From assembly GCA_964019055.1 (NCBI GenBank), contig OZ025216.1, positions 6,935,840 to 6,999,839 on the forward strand: DNA of 64,000 bases, given 5' to 3'. Positions 11,192 through 22,377 of this stretch are shown here, in pieces. The notes under the pieces are model-generated. The model was not told where the DNA came from. It saw only the letters and a list, made by a program, of their open reading frames with translations, and made no database searches. The position numbers and the translations under genes were made by a program. The stretch comes from Anthopleura xanthogrammica (Eukaryota; Cnidaria; Anthozoa; Actiniaria; Actiniidae). The first letter of the stretch is position 1; every line of letters begins with the position of its first letter.

Positions 11192-12507
11192 GCGTTTAGC
11201 AGTGAAAACGTCGTGTTTGGACCAAGAGAAAATTCTCATCAAAATTCCAATTTGGTCAGCAAAAAACAGTTTTTTTGACCAAAAAGCACCTATTCTCAGC
11301 CAAAACCCCATTTCTTTTCGCCAAAAAGTCGTGTTTTTATCTCAAGAGGTATTTTCAGGAGCAAAAAGTGGGGGTTTCAGCCAACCGGTCACGCCGTCAG
11401 CGAAAAACCTGGTTTTGAGAGCCAAAATAGCCATTTTTTCAGTTTTTGGGGCTAAAAAGGTTTTTTTCCCAGCAAAACAGTGTTTTGGACACCGAAAATG
11501 TGCTTTTCTCGGCCAAAGGGTGCGTTTAGCAGTGAAAACGTCGTGTTTGGACCAAGAGAAAATTCTCAGCAAAATTCCAATTTGGTCAGCAAAAAACAGT
11601 TTTTTTGACCAAAAAGCACCTATTCTCAGCCAAAACCCCATTTTTTTTCGCCAAAAAGTCGTGTTTTTATCTCAAGAGGTATTTTCAGGAGCAAAAAATG
11701 GGGGTTTCAGCCAACCGGTCACGCCGTCAGCGAAAAACCTGGTTTTGAGAGCCAAAATAGCCATTTTTCAGTTTTTGGGGCTAAAAAGGTTTTTTTCCCA
11801 GCAAAACAGTGTTTTGGACACCGAAAATGTGCTTTTCTCGGCCAAAGGGTGCGTTTAGCAGTGAAAACGTCGTGTTTGGACCAAGAGAAAATTCTCAGCA
11901 AAATTCCAATTTGGTCAGCAAAAAACAGTTTTTTTGACCAAAAAGCACCTATTCTCAGCCAAAACCCCATTTTTTTTCGCCAAAAAGTCGTGTTTTTATC
12001 TCAAGAGGTATTTTCAGGAGCAAAAAATGGGGGTTTCAGCCAACCGGTCACGCCGTCAGCGAAAAACCTGGTTTTGAGAGCCAAAATAGCCATTTTTCAG
12101 TTTTTGGGGCTAAAAAGGTTTTTTTCCCAGCAAAACAGTGTTTTGGACACCGAAAATGTCCTTTCTCGGCCAAAGGGTGCGTTTAGCAGTGAAAACGTCG
12201 TGTTTGGACCAAGAGAAAATTCTCAGCAAAATTCCAATTTGGTCAGCAAAAAACAGTTTTTTTGACCAAAAAGCACCTATTCTCAGCCAAAACCCCATTT
12301 TTTTTCGCCAAAAAGTCGTGTTTTTATCTCAAGAGGTATTTTCAGGAGCAAAAAGTGGGGGTTTCAGCGAACCGGTCACGCCGTCAGCGAAAAACCTGGT
12401 TTTGAGAGCCAAAATAGCCATTTTTCAGTTTTTGGGGCTAAAAAGGTTTTTTTCCCAGCAAAACAGTGTTTTGGACACCGAAAATGTGCTTTTCTCGGCC
12501 AAAGGGT
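11192..12507. repeat. Edge of the four-copy region
   Basis: Four copies. The first repeats the six-T marker of the preceding block (near 11433) and carries CTCATCAAAA and a TTTCTTTTCGCC change. The next two carry the AAAATGGGG variant found in the preceding block. The copy at 11851 has lost one base near 12160 (AATGTCCTTTC), so it is 328 bp. The copy at 12179 has CAGCGAACC for CAGCCAACC. The ordered unit is breaking down here. Confidence 0.7.
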
Positions 12508-14483
12508 GCGTTTAGCAGTGAAAACGTCGTGTTTGGACCAAGAGAAAATTCTCAGCAAAATTCCAATTTGGTCAGCAAAAAACAGTTTTTTTGACCAAAA
12601 AGCACCTATTCTCAGCCAAAACCCCATTTTTTTTCGCCAAAAAGTCGTGTTTTTATCTCAAGAGGGATTTTCAGGAGCAAAAAGTGGGGGTTTCAGCCAA
12701 CCGGTCACGCCGTCAGCGAAAAACCTGGTTTTGAGAGCCAAAATAGCCATTCTTCAGTTTTTGGGGCTAAAAAGGTTTTTTTCCCAGCAAAACAGTGTTT
12801 TGGACACCGAAAATGTGCTTTTCTCGGCCAAAGGGTGCGTTTAGCAGTGAAAACGTCGTGTTTGGACCAAGAGAAAATTCTCAGCAAAATTCCAATTTGG
12901 TCAGCAAAAAACAGTTTTTTTGACCAAAAAGCACCTATTCTCAGCCAAAACCCCATTTTTTTTTCGCCAAAAAGTCGTGTTTTTATCTCAAGAGGTATTT
13001 TCAGGAGCAAAAAGTGGGGGTTTCAGCCAACCGGTCACGCCGTCAGCGAAAAACCTGGTTTTGAGAGCCAAAATAGCCATTTTTCAGTTTTTGGGGCTAA
13101 AAAGGTTTTTTTCCCAGCAAAACAGTGTTTTGGACACCGAAAATGTGCTTTTCTCGGCCAAAGGGTGCGTTTAGCAGTGAAAACGTCGTGTTTGGACCAA
13201 GAGAAAATTCTCAGCAAAATTCCAATTTGGTCAGCAAAAAACAGTTTTTTTGACCAAAAAGCACCTATTCTCAGCCAAAACCCCATTTTTTTTCGCCAAA
13301 AAGTCGTGTTTTTATCTCAAGAGGTATTTTCAGGAGCAAAAAGTGGGGGTTTCAGCCAACCGGTCACGCCGTCAGCGAAAAACCTGGTTTTGAGAGCCAA
13401 AATAGCCATTTTTCAGTTTTTGGGGCTAAAAAGTTTTTTTTCCCAGCAAAACAGTGTTTTGGACACCGAAAATGTGCTTTTCTCGGCGAAAGGGTGCGTT
13501 TAGCAGTGAAAACGTCGTGTTTGGACCAAGAGAAAATTCTCAGCAAAATTCCAATTTGGTCAGCAAAAAACAGTTTTTTTGACCAAAAAGCACCTATTCT
13601 CAGCCAAAACCCCATTTTTTTTCGCCAAAAAGTCGTGTTTTTATCTCAAGAGGTATTTTCAGGAGCAAAAAGTGGGGGTTTCAGCCAACCGGTCACGCCG
13701 TCAGCGAAAAACCTGGTTTTGAGAGCCAAAATAGCCATTTTTCAGTTTTTGGGGCTAAAAAGGTTTTTTTCCCAGCAAAACAGTGTTTTGGACACCGAAA
13801 ATGTGCTTTTCTCGGCCAAAGGGTGCGTTTAGCAGTGAAAACGTCGTGTTTGGACCAAGAGAAAATTCTCAGCAAAATTCCAATTTGGTCAGCAAAAAAC
13901 AGTTTTTTTGACCAAAAAGCACCTATTCTCAGCCAAAACCCCATTTTTTTTTCGCCAAAAAGTCGTGTTTTTATCTCAAGAGGTATTTTCAGGAGCAAAA
14001 AGTGGGGGTTTCAGCCAACCGGTCACGCCGTCAGCGAAAAACCTGGTTTTGAGAGCCAAAATAGCCATTTTTCAGTTTTTGGGGCTAAAAAGGTTTTTTC
14101 CCCAGCAAAACAGTGTTTTGGACACCGAAAATGTGCTTTTCTCGGCCAAAGGGTGCGTTTAGCAGTGAAAACGTCGTGTTTGGACCAAGAGAAAATTCTC
14201 AGCAAAATTCCAATTTGGTCAGCAAAAAACAGTTTTTTTGACCAAAAAGCACCTATTCTCAGCCAAAACCCCATTTTTTTTCGCCAAAAAGTCGTGTTTT
14301 TATCTCAAGAGGGATTTTCAGGAGCAAAAAGTGGGGGTTTCAGCCAACCGGTCACGCCGTCAGCGAAAAACCTGGTTTTGAGAGCCAAAATAGCCATTTT
14401 TCAGTTTTTGGGGCTAAAAAGGTTTTTTTCCCAGCAAAACAGTGTTTTGGACACCGAAAATGTGCTTTTCTCGGCCAAAGGGT
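12508..14483. repeat. Three-copy repeat marked by a nine-T monomer
   Basis: Copies starting at 12837 and 13825 share a nine-T run before CGCC, making each 330 bp; they are 988 bp (three copies) apart. Copies with GAGGGATT precede the first (12508) and follow the second (14155). The copy at 13167 has AAAAAGTTTTTTTT and CTCGGCGAAA near 13488, which is private. The copy at 13825 also has a four-C TTTTTTCCCC change. Confidence 0.7.
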
Positions 14484-17443
14484 GCGTTTAGCAGTGAAAA
14501 CGTCGTATTTTGAGCAAGAGAAAATTCTCAGCAAAATTCCAATTTGGTCAGCAAAAAACAGTTTTTTTGACCAAAAAGCACCTATTCTCAGCCAAAACCC
14601 CATTTTTGTTCGCCAAAAAGTCGTGTTTTTATCTCAAGAGGTATTTTCAGGAGCAAAAAGTGGGGGTTTCAGCCAACCGGTCACGCCGTCAGCGAAAAAC
14701 CTGGTTTTGAGAGCCAAAATAGCCATTTTTCAGTTTTTGGGGCTAAAAAGGTTTTTTTCCCAGCAAAACAGTGTTTTGGACACCGAAAATGTGCTTTTGT
14801 CGGCCAAAGGGTGCGTTTAGCAGTGAAAACGTCGTGTTTTGACCAAGAGAAAATTCTCAGCAAAATTCCAATTTGGTCAGCAAAAAACAGTTGTTTTGAC
14901 CAAAAAGCACCTATTCTCAGCCAAAACCCCATTTTTTTTCGCCAAAAAGTCGTGTTTTTATCTCAAGAGGTATTTTCAGGAGCAAAAAGTGGGGGTTTCA
15001 GCCAACCGGTCACGCCGTCAGCGAAAAACCTGGTTTTGAGAGTCAAAATAGCCATTTTTCAGTTTTTGGGGCTAAAAAGCTTTTTTTCCCAGCAAAACAG
15101 TGTTTTGGACACCCAACATGTACTTTTCTCGGCCAAAGGGTGCGTTTAGCAGTGAAAACGTCGTGTTTTGACCAAGAGAAAATTCTCAGCAAAATTCCAA
15201 TTTGGTCAGCAAAAAACAGTTTTTTTGACCAAAAAGCACCTATTCTCAGCCAAAACCCCATTTTTTTTCGCCAAAAAGTCGTGTTTTTATCTGAAGAGGT
15301 ATTTTCAGGAGCAAAAAGTGGGGGTTTCAGCCAACCGGTCACGCCGTCAGCGAAAAACCTGGTTTTGAGAGCCAAAATAGCCATTTTTCAGTTTTTGGGG
15401 CTAAAAAGGTTTTTTTCCCAGCAAAACAGTGTTTTGGACACCGAAATTGTGCTTTTGTCGGCCAAAGGGTGCGTTTAGCAGTGAAAACGTCGTGTTTTGA
15501 CCAAGAGAAAATTCTCAGCAAAATTCCAATTTGGTCAGCAAAAAACAGTTTTTTTGACCAAAAAGCACCTATTCTCAGCCAAAACCCCATTTTTTTTCGC
15601 CAAAAAGTCGTGTTTTTATCTCAAGAGGTATTTTCAGGAGCAAAAAGTGGGGGTTTCAGCCAACCGGTCACGCCGTCAGCGAAAAACCTGGTTTTGAGAG
15701 CCAAAATAGCCATTTTTCAGTTTTTGGGGCTAAAAAGCTTTTTTTCCCAGCAAAACAGTGTTTTGGACACCCAAAATGTGCTTTTGTCGGCCAAATGGTG
15801 CGTTTAGCAGTGAAAACGTCGTGTTTGGACCAAGAGAAAATTCTCAGCAAAATTCCAATTTGGTCAGCAAAAAACAGTTTTTTTGACCAAAAAGCCCCTA
15901 TTCTCAGCCAAAACCCCATTTTTTTTCGCCAAAAAGTCGTGTTTTTATCTCAAGAGGTATTTTCAGGAGCAAAAAGTGGGGGTTTCAGCCAACCGGTCAC
16001 GCCGTCAGCGAAAAACCTGGTTTTGAGAGCCAAAATAGCCATTTTTCAGTTTTTGGGGCTAAAAAGGTTTTTTTCCCAGCAAAACAGTGTTTTGGACACC
16101 CAAAATGTGCTTTTCTCGGCCAAAGGGTGCGTTTAGCAGTGAAAACGTCGTGTTTTGACCAAGAGAAAATTCTCAGCAAAATTCCAATTTGGTCAGCAAA
16201 AAACAGTTTTTTTGACCAAAAAGCACCTATTCTCAGCCAAAACCCCATTTTTTTTCGCCAAAAAGTCGTGTTTTTATCTCAAGAGGTATTTTCAGGAGCA
16301 AAAAGTGGGGGTTTCAGCCAACCGGTCACGCCGTCAGCGAAAAACCTGGTTTTGAGAGCCAAAATAGCCATTTTTCAGTTTTTGGGGCTAAAAAGGTTTT
16401 TTTCCCAGCAAAACAGTGTTTTGGACACCCAAAATGTGCTTTTCTCGGCCAAAGGGTGCGTTTAGCAGTAAAAACGTCGTGTTTTGACCAAGAGAAAATT
16501 CTCAGCAAAATTCCAATTTGGTCAGCAAAAAACAGTTGTTTTGACCAAAAAGCACCTATTCTCAGCCAAAACCCCATTTTTTTTCGCCAAAAAGTCGTGT
16601 TTTTATCTCAAGAGGTATTTTCAGGAGCAAAAAGTGGGGGTTTCAGCCAACCGGTCACGCCGTCAGCGAAAAACCTGGTTTTGAGAGCCAAAATAGCCAT
16701 TTTTCAGTTTTTGGGGCTAAAAAGGTTTTTTTCCCAGCAAAACAGTGTTTTGGACACCGAAAATGTGCTTTTCTCGGCCAAAGGGTGCGTTTAGCAGTGA
16801 AAACGTCGTGTTTGGACCAAGAGAAAATTCTCAGCAAAATTCCAATTTGGTCAGCAAAAAACAGTTTTTTTGACCAAAAAGCACCTATTCTCAGCCAAAA
16901 CCCCATTTTTTTTCGCCAAAAAGTCGTGTTTTTATCTCAAGAGGTATTTTCAGGAGCAAAAAGTGGGGGTTTCAGCCAACCGGTCACGCCGTCAGCGAAA
17001 AACCTGGTTTTGAGAGCCAAAATAGCCATTTTTCAGTTTTTGGGGCTAAAAAGGTTTTTTTCCCAGCAAAACAGTGTTTTGGACACCGAAAATGTGCTTT
17101 TCTCGGCCAAAGGGTGCGTTTAGCAGTGAAAACGTCGTGTTTTGACCAAGAGAAAATTCTCAGCAAAATTCCAATTTGGTCAGCAAAAACAGTTTTTTTG
17201 ACCAAAAAGCACCTATTCTCAGCCAAAACCCCATTTTTGTTCGCCAAAAAGTCGTGTTTTTATCTCAAGAGGTATTTTCAGGAGCAAAAAGTGGGGGTTT
17301 CAGCCAACCGGTCACGCCGTCAGCGAAAAACCTGGTTTTGAGAGCCAAAATAGCCATTTTTCAGTTTTTGGGGCTAAAAAGGTTTTTTTCCCAGCAAAAC
17401 AGTGTTTTGGACACCGAAAATGTGCTTTTCTCGGCCAAAGGGT
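14484..17443. repeat. Divergent monomer subfamily, block D1
   Basis: Nine copies, most of which carry several diagnostic changes relative to the reference: GTGTTTTGACC for GTGTTTGGACC, CACCCAAAATG for CACCGAAAATG, CTTTTGTCGG for CTTTTCTCGG, CATTTTTGTTCG for the eight-T run, and AAAAAGCTTT for AAAAAGGTTT. The last change creates a HindIII site (AAGCTT) at 15077-15082 and 15735-15740. Not every copy has all markers, so the block is a mosaic of subfamily and standard sequence. Private changes include TTTTGAGCAAG (near 14510), CCCAACATGTAC (near 15112) and CCAAATGGTG (15796). The copy at 16787 is near standard, and that at 17116 is 328 bp through loss of one A. Confidence 0.85.
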
Positions 17444-18430
17444 GCGTTTAGCAGTGAAAACGTCGTGTTTGGACCAAGAGAAAATTCTCAGCAAAATTCC
17501 AATTTGGTCAGCAAAAAACAGTTTTTTTGACCAAAAAGCACCTATTCTCAGCCAAAACCCCATTTTTTTTCGCCAAAAAGTCGTGTTTTTATCTCAAGAG
17601 GTATTTTCAGGAGCAAAAAGTGGGGGTTTCAGCCAACCGGTCACGCCGTCAGCGAAAAACCTGGTTTTGAGAGCCAAAATAGCCATTTTTCAGTTTTTGG
17701 GGCTAAAAAGGTTTCTTTCCCAGCAAAACAGTGTTTTGGACACCGAAAATGTGCTTTTCTCGGCCAAAGGGTGCGTTTAGCAGTGAAAACGTCGTGTTTG
17801 GACCAAGAGAAAATTCTCAGCAAAATTCCAATTTGGTCAGCAAAAAACAGTTTTTTTGACCAAAAAGCACCTATTCTCAGCCAAAACCCCATTTTTTTTC
17901 GCCAAAAAGTCGTGTTTTTATCTCAAGAGGTATTTTCAGGAGCAAAAAGTGGGGGTTTCAGCCAACCGGTCACGCCGTCAGCGAAAAACCTGGTTTTGAG
18001 AGCCAAAATAGCCATTTTTCAGTTTTTGGGGCTAAAAAGGTTTTTTTCCCAGCAAAACAGTGTTTTGGACACCGAAAATGTGCTTTTCTCGGCCAAAGGG
18101 TGCGTTTAGCAGTGAAAACGTCGTGTTTGGACCAAGAGAAAATTCTCAGCAAAATTCCAATTTGGTCAGCAAAAAACAGTTTTTTTGACCAAAAAGCACC
18201 TATTCTCAGCCAAAACCCCATTTTTTTTCGCCAAAAAGTCGTGTTTTTATCTCAAGAGGTATTTTCAGGAGCAAAAAGTGGGGGTTTCAGCCAACCGGTC
18301 ACGCCGTCAGCGAAAAACCTGGTTTTGAGAGCCAAAATAGCCATTTTTCAGTTTTTGGGGCTAAAAAGGTTTTTTTCCCAGCAAAACAGTGTTTTGGACA
18401 CCGAAAATGTGCTTTTCTCGGCCAAAGGGT
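17444..18430. repeat. Three near-consensus monomers
   Basis: Standard copies. The first has GTTTCTTTCCC near 17713, a change seen again near 25280 and 46331. Nothing else departs from consensus. Confidence 0.8.
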
Positions 18431-21400
18431 GCGTTTAGCAGTGAAAACGTCGTGTTTGGACCAAGAGAAAATTCTCAGCAAAATTCCAATTTGGTCAGCA
18501 AAAAACAGTTTTTTTGACCAAAAAGCACCTATTCTCAGCCAAAAGCCCATTTTTTTTCGCCAAAAAGTCGTGTTTTTATCTGAAGAGGTATTTTCAGGAG
18601 CAAAAAGTGGGGGTTTCAGCCAACCGGTCATGCCGTCAGCGAAAAACCTGGTTTTGAGAGCCAAAATAGCCATTTTTCAGTTTTTGGGGCTAAAAAGGTT
18701 TTTTTCCCAGCAAAACAGTGTTTTGGACACCGAAAATGTGCTTTTCTCGGCCAAAGGGTGCGTTTAGCAGTGAAAACGTCGTGTTTGGACCAAGAGAAAA
18801 TTCTCAGCAAAATTCCAATTTGGTCAGCAAAAAACAGTTTTTTTGACCAAAAAGCACCTATTCTCAGCCAAAACCCCATTTTTTTTCGCCAAAAAGTCGT
18901 GTTTTTATCTCAAGAGGTATTTTCAGGAGCAAAAAGTGGGGGTTTCAGCCAACCGGTCACGCCGTCAGCGAAAAACCTGCTTTTGAGAGCCAAAATAGCC
19001 ATTTTTCAGTTTTTGGGGCTAAAAAGGTTTTTTTCCCAGCAAAACAGTGTTTTGGACACCGAAAATGTGCTTTTCTCGGCCAAAGGGTGCGTTTAGCAGT
19101 GAAAACGTCGTGTTTGGACCAAGAGAAAATTCTCAGCAAAATTCCAATTTGGTCAGCAAAAAACAGTTTTTTTGACCAAAAAGCACCTATTCTCAGCCAA
19201 AACCCCATTTTTTTCGCCAAAAAGTCGTGTTTTTGTCTCAAGAGGTATTTTCAGGAGCAAAAAGTGGGGGTTTCAGCCAACCGGTCACGCCGTCAGCGAA
19301 AAACCTGGTTTTGAGAGCCAAAATAGCCATTTTTCAGTTTTTGGGGCTAAAAAGGTTTTTTTCCCAGCAAAACAGTGTTTTGGACACCGAAAATGTGCTT
19401 TTCTCGGCCAAAGGGTGCGTTTAGCAGTGAAAACGTCGTGTTTGGACCAAGAGAAAATTCTCAGCAAAATTCCAATTTGGTCAGCAAAAAACAGTTTTTT
19501 TGACCAAAAAGCACCTATTCTCAGCCAAAAGCCCATTTTTTTTCGCCAAAAAGTCGTGTTTTTATCTGAAGAGGTATTTTCAGGAGCAAAAAGTGGGGGT
19601 TTCAGCCAACCGGTCATGCCGTCAGCGAAAAACCTGGTTTTGAGAGCCAAAATAGCCATTTTTCAGTTTTTGGGGCTAAAAAGGTTTTTTTCCCAGCAAA
19701 ACAGTGTTTTGGACACCGAAAATGTGCTTTTCTCGGCCAAAGGGTGCGTTTAGCAGTGAAAACGTCGTGTTTGGACAAAGAGAAAATTCTCAGCAAAATT
19801 CCAATTTGGTCAGCAAAAAACAGTTTTTTTGACCAAAAAGCACCTATTCTCAGCCAAAACCCCATTTTTTTTCGCCAAAAAGTCGTGTTTTTATCTCAAG
19901 AGGTATTTTCAGGAGCAAAAAGTGGGGGTTTCAGCCAACCGGTCACGCCGTCAGCGAAAAACCTGGTTTTGAGAGCCAAAATAGCCATTTTTCAGTTTTT
20001 GGGGCTAAAAAGGTTTTTTTCCCAGCAAAACAGTGTTTTGGACACCGAAAATGTGCTTTTCTCGGCCAAAGGGTGCGTTTAGCAGTGAAAACGTCGTGTT
20101 TGGACCAAGAGAAAATTCTCAGCAAAATTCCAATTTGGTCAGCAAAAAACAGTTTTTTTGACCAAAAAGCACCTATTCTCAGCCAAAACCCCATTTTTTT
20201 TCGCCAAAAAGTCGTGTTTTTGTCTCAAGAGGTATTTTCAGGAGCAAAAAGTGGGGGTTTCAGCCAACCGGTCACGCCGTCAGCGAAAAACCTGGTTTTG
20301 AGAGCCAAAATAGCCATTTTTCAGTTTTTGGGGCTAAAAAGGTTTTTTTCCCAGCAAAACAGTGTTTTGGACACCGAAAATGTGCTTTTCTCGGCCAAAG
20401 GGTGCGTTTAGCAGTGAAAACGTCGTGTTTGGACCAAGAGAAAATTCTCAGCAAAATTCCAATTTGGTCAGCAAAAAACAGTTTTTTTGACCAAAAAGCA
20501 CCTATTCTCAGCCAAAACCCCATTTTTTTTCGCCAAAAAGTTGTGTTTTTATCTCAACAGGTATTTTCAGGAGCAAAAAGTGGGGGTTTCAGCCAACCGG
20601 TCACGCCGTCAGCGAAAAACCTGGTTTTGAGAGCCAAAATAGCCATTTTTCAGTTTTTGGGGCTAAAAAGGTTTTTTTCCCAGCAAAACAGTGTTTTGGA
20701 CACCGAAAATGTGCTTTTCTCGGCCAAAGGGTGCGTTTAGCAGTGAAAACGTCGTGTTTGGACCAAGAGAAAATTCTCAGCAAAATTCCAATTTGGTCAG
20801 CAAAAAACAGTTTTTTTGACCAAAAAGCACCTATTCTCAGCCAAAACCCCATTTTTTTTCGCCAAAAAGTCGTGTTTTTATCTGAAGAGGTATTTTCAGG
20901 AGCAAAAAGTGGGGGTTTCAGCCAACCGGTCACGCCGTCAGCGAAAAACCTGGTTTTGAGAGCCAAAATAGCCATTTTTCAGTTTTTGGGGCTAAAAAGG
21001 TTTTTTTCCCAGCAAAACAGTGTTTTGGACACCGAGAATGTGCTTTTCTCGGCCAAAGGGTGCGTTTAGCAGTGAAAACGTCGTGTTTGGACCAAGAGAA
21101 AATTCTCAGCAAAATTCCAATTTGGTCAGCAAAAAACAGTTTTTTTGACCAAAAAGCACCTATTCTCAGCCAAAACCCCATTTTTTTTCGCCAAAAAGTC
21201 GTGTTTTTATCTCAAGAGGTATTTTCAGGAGCAAAAAGTGGGGGTTTCAGCCAACCGGTCACGCCGTCAGCGAAAAACCTGGTTTTGAGAGCCAAAATAG
21301 CCATTTTTCAGTTTTTGGGGCTAAAAAGGTTTTTTTCCCAGCAAAACAGTGTTTTGGACACCGAAAATGTGCTTTTCTCGGCCAAAGGGTGCGTTTAGCA

Positions 21401-22377
21401 GTGAAAACGTCGTGTTTGGACCAAGAGAAAATTCTCAGCAAAATTCCAATTTGGTCAGCAAAAAACAGTTTTTTTGACCAAAAAGCACCTATTCTCAGCC
21501 AAAAGCCCATTTTTTTTCGCCAAAAAGTCGTGTTTTTATCTGAAGAGGTATTTTCAGGAGCAAAAAGTGGGGGTTTCAGCCAACCGGTCATGCCGTCAGC
21601 GAAAAACCTGGTTTTGAGAGCCAAAATAGCCATTTTTCAGTTTTTGGGGCTAAAAAGGTTTTTTTCCCAGCAAAACAGTGTTTTGGACACCGAAAATGTG
21701 CTTTTCTCGGCCAAAGGGTGCGTTTAGCAGTGAAAACGTCGTGTTTGGACCAAGAGAAAATTCTCAGCAAAATTCCAATTTGGTCAGCAAAAAACAGTTT
21801 TTTTGACCAAAAAGCACCTATTCTCAGCCAAAACCCCATTTTTTTTCGCCAAAAAGTCGTGTTTTTATCTCAAGAGGTATTTTCAGGAGCAAAAAGTGGG
21901 GGTTTCAGCCAACCGGTCACGCCGTCAGCGAAAAACCTGGTTTTGAGAGCCAAAATAGCCATTTTTCAGTTTTTGGGGCTAAAAAGGTTTTTTTCCCAGC
22001 AAAACAGTGTTTTGGACACCGAAAATGTGCTTTTCTCGGCCAAAGGGTGCGTTTAGCAGTGAAAACGTCGTGTTTGGACCAAGAGAAAATTCTCAGCAAA
22101 ATTCCAATTTGGTCAGCAAAAAACAGTTTTTTTGACCAAAAAGCACCTATTCTCAGCCAAAACCCCATTTTTTTTCGCCAAAAAGTCGTGTTTTTGTCTC
22201 AAGAGGTATTTTCAGGAGCAAAAAGTGGGGGTTTCAGCCAACCGGTCACGCCGTCAGCGAAAAACCTGGTTTTGAGAGCCAAAATAGCCATTTTTCAGTT
22301 TTTGGGGCTAAAAAGGTTTTTTTCCCAGCAAAACAGTGTTTTGGACACCGAAAATGTGCTTTTCTCGGCCAAAGGGT
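18431..22377. repeat. Three-copy higher-order repeat (986-987 bp), four units
   Basis: Copies starting at 18431, 19417 and 21391 share three linked changes: AAAAGCCCATT, ATCTGAAGAGG and GGTCATGCCG. Two copies after each comes a monomer with TTTTTGTCTCAAG (near 19234, 20221 and 22196). The third unit (20404-21390) is degenerate: its 20404 copy has TTGTG and CTCAACAGG, and its 20733 copy keeps only the CTGAAGAGG change. This looks like a trimer amplified by unequal exchange and then partly overwritten by conversion. Confidence 0.8.
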
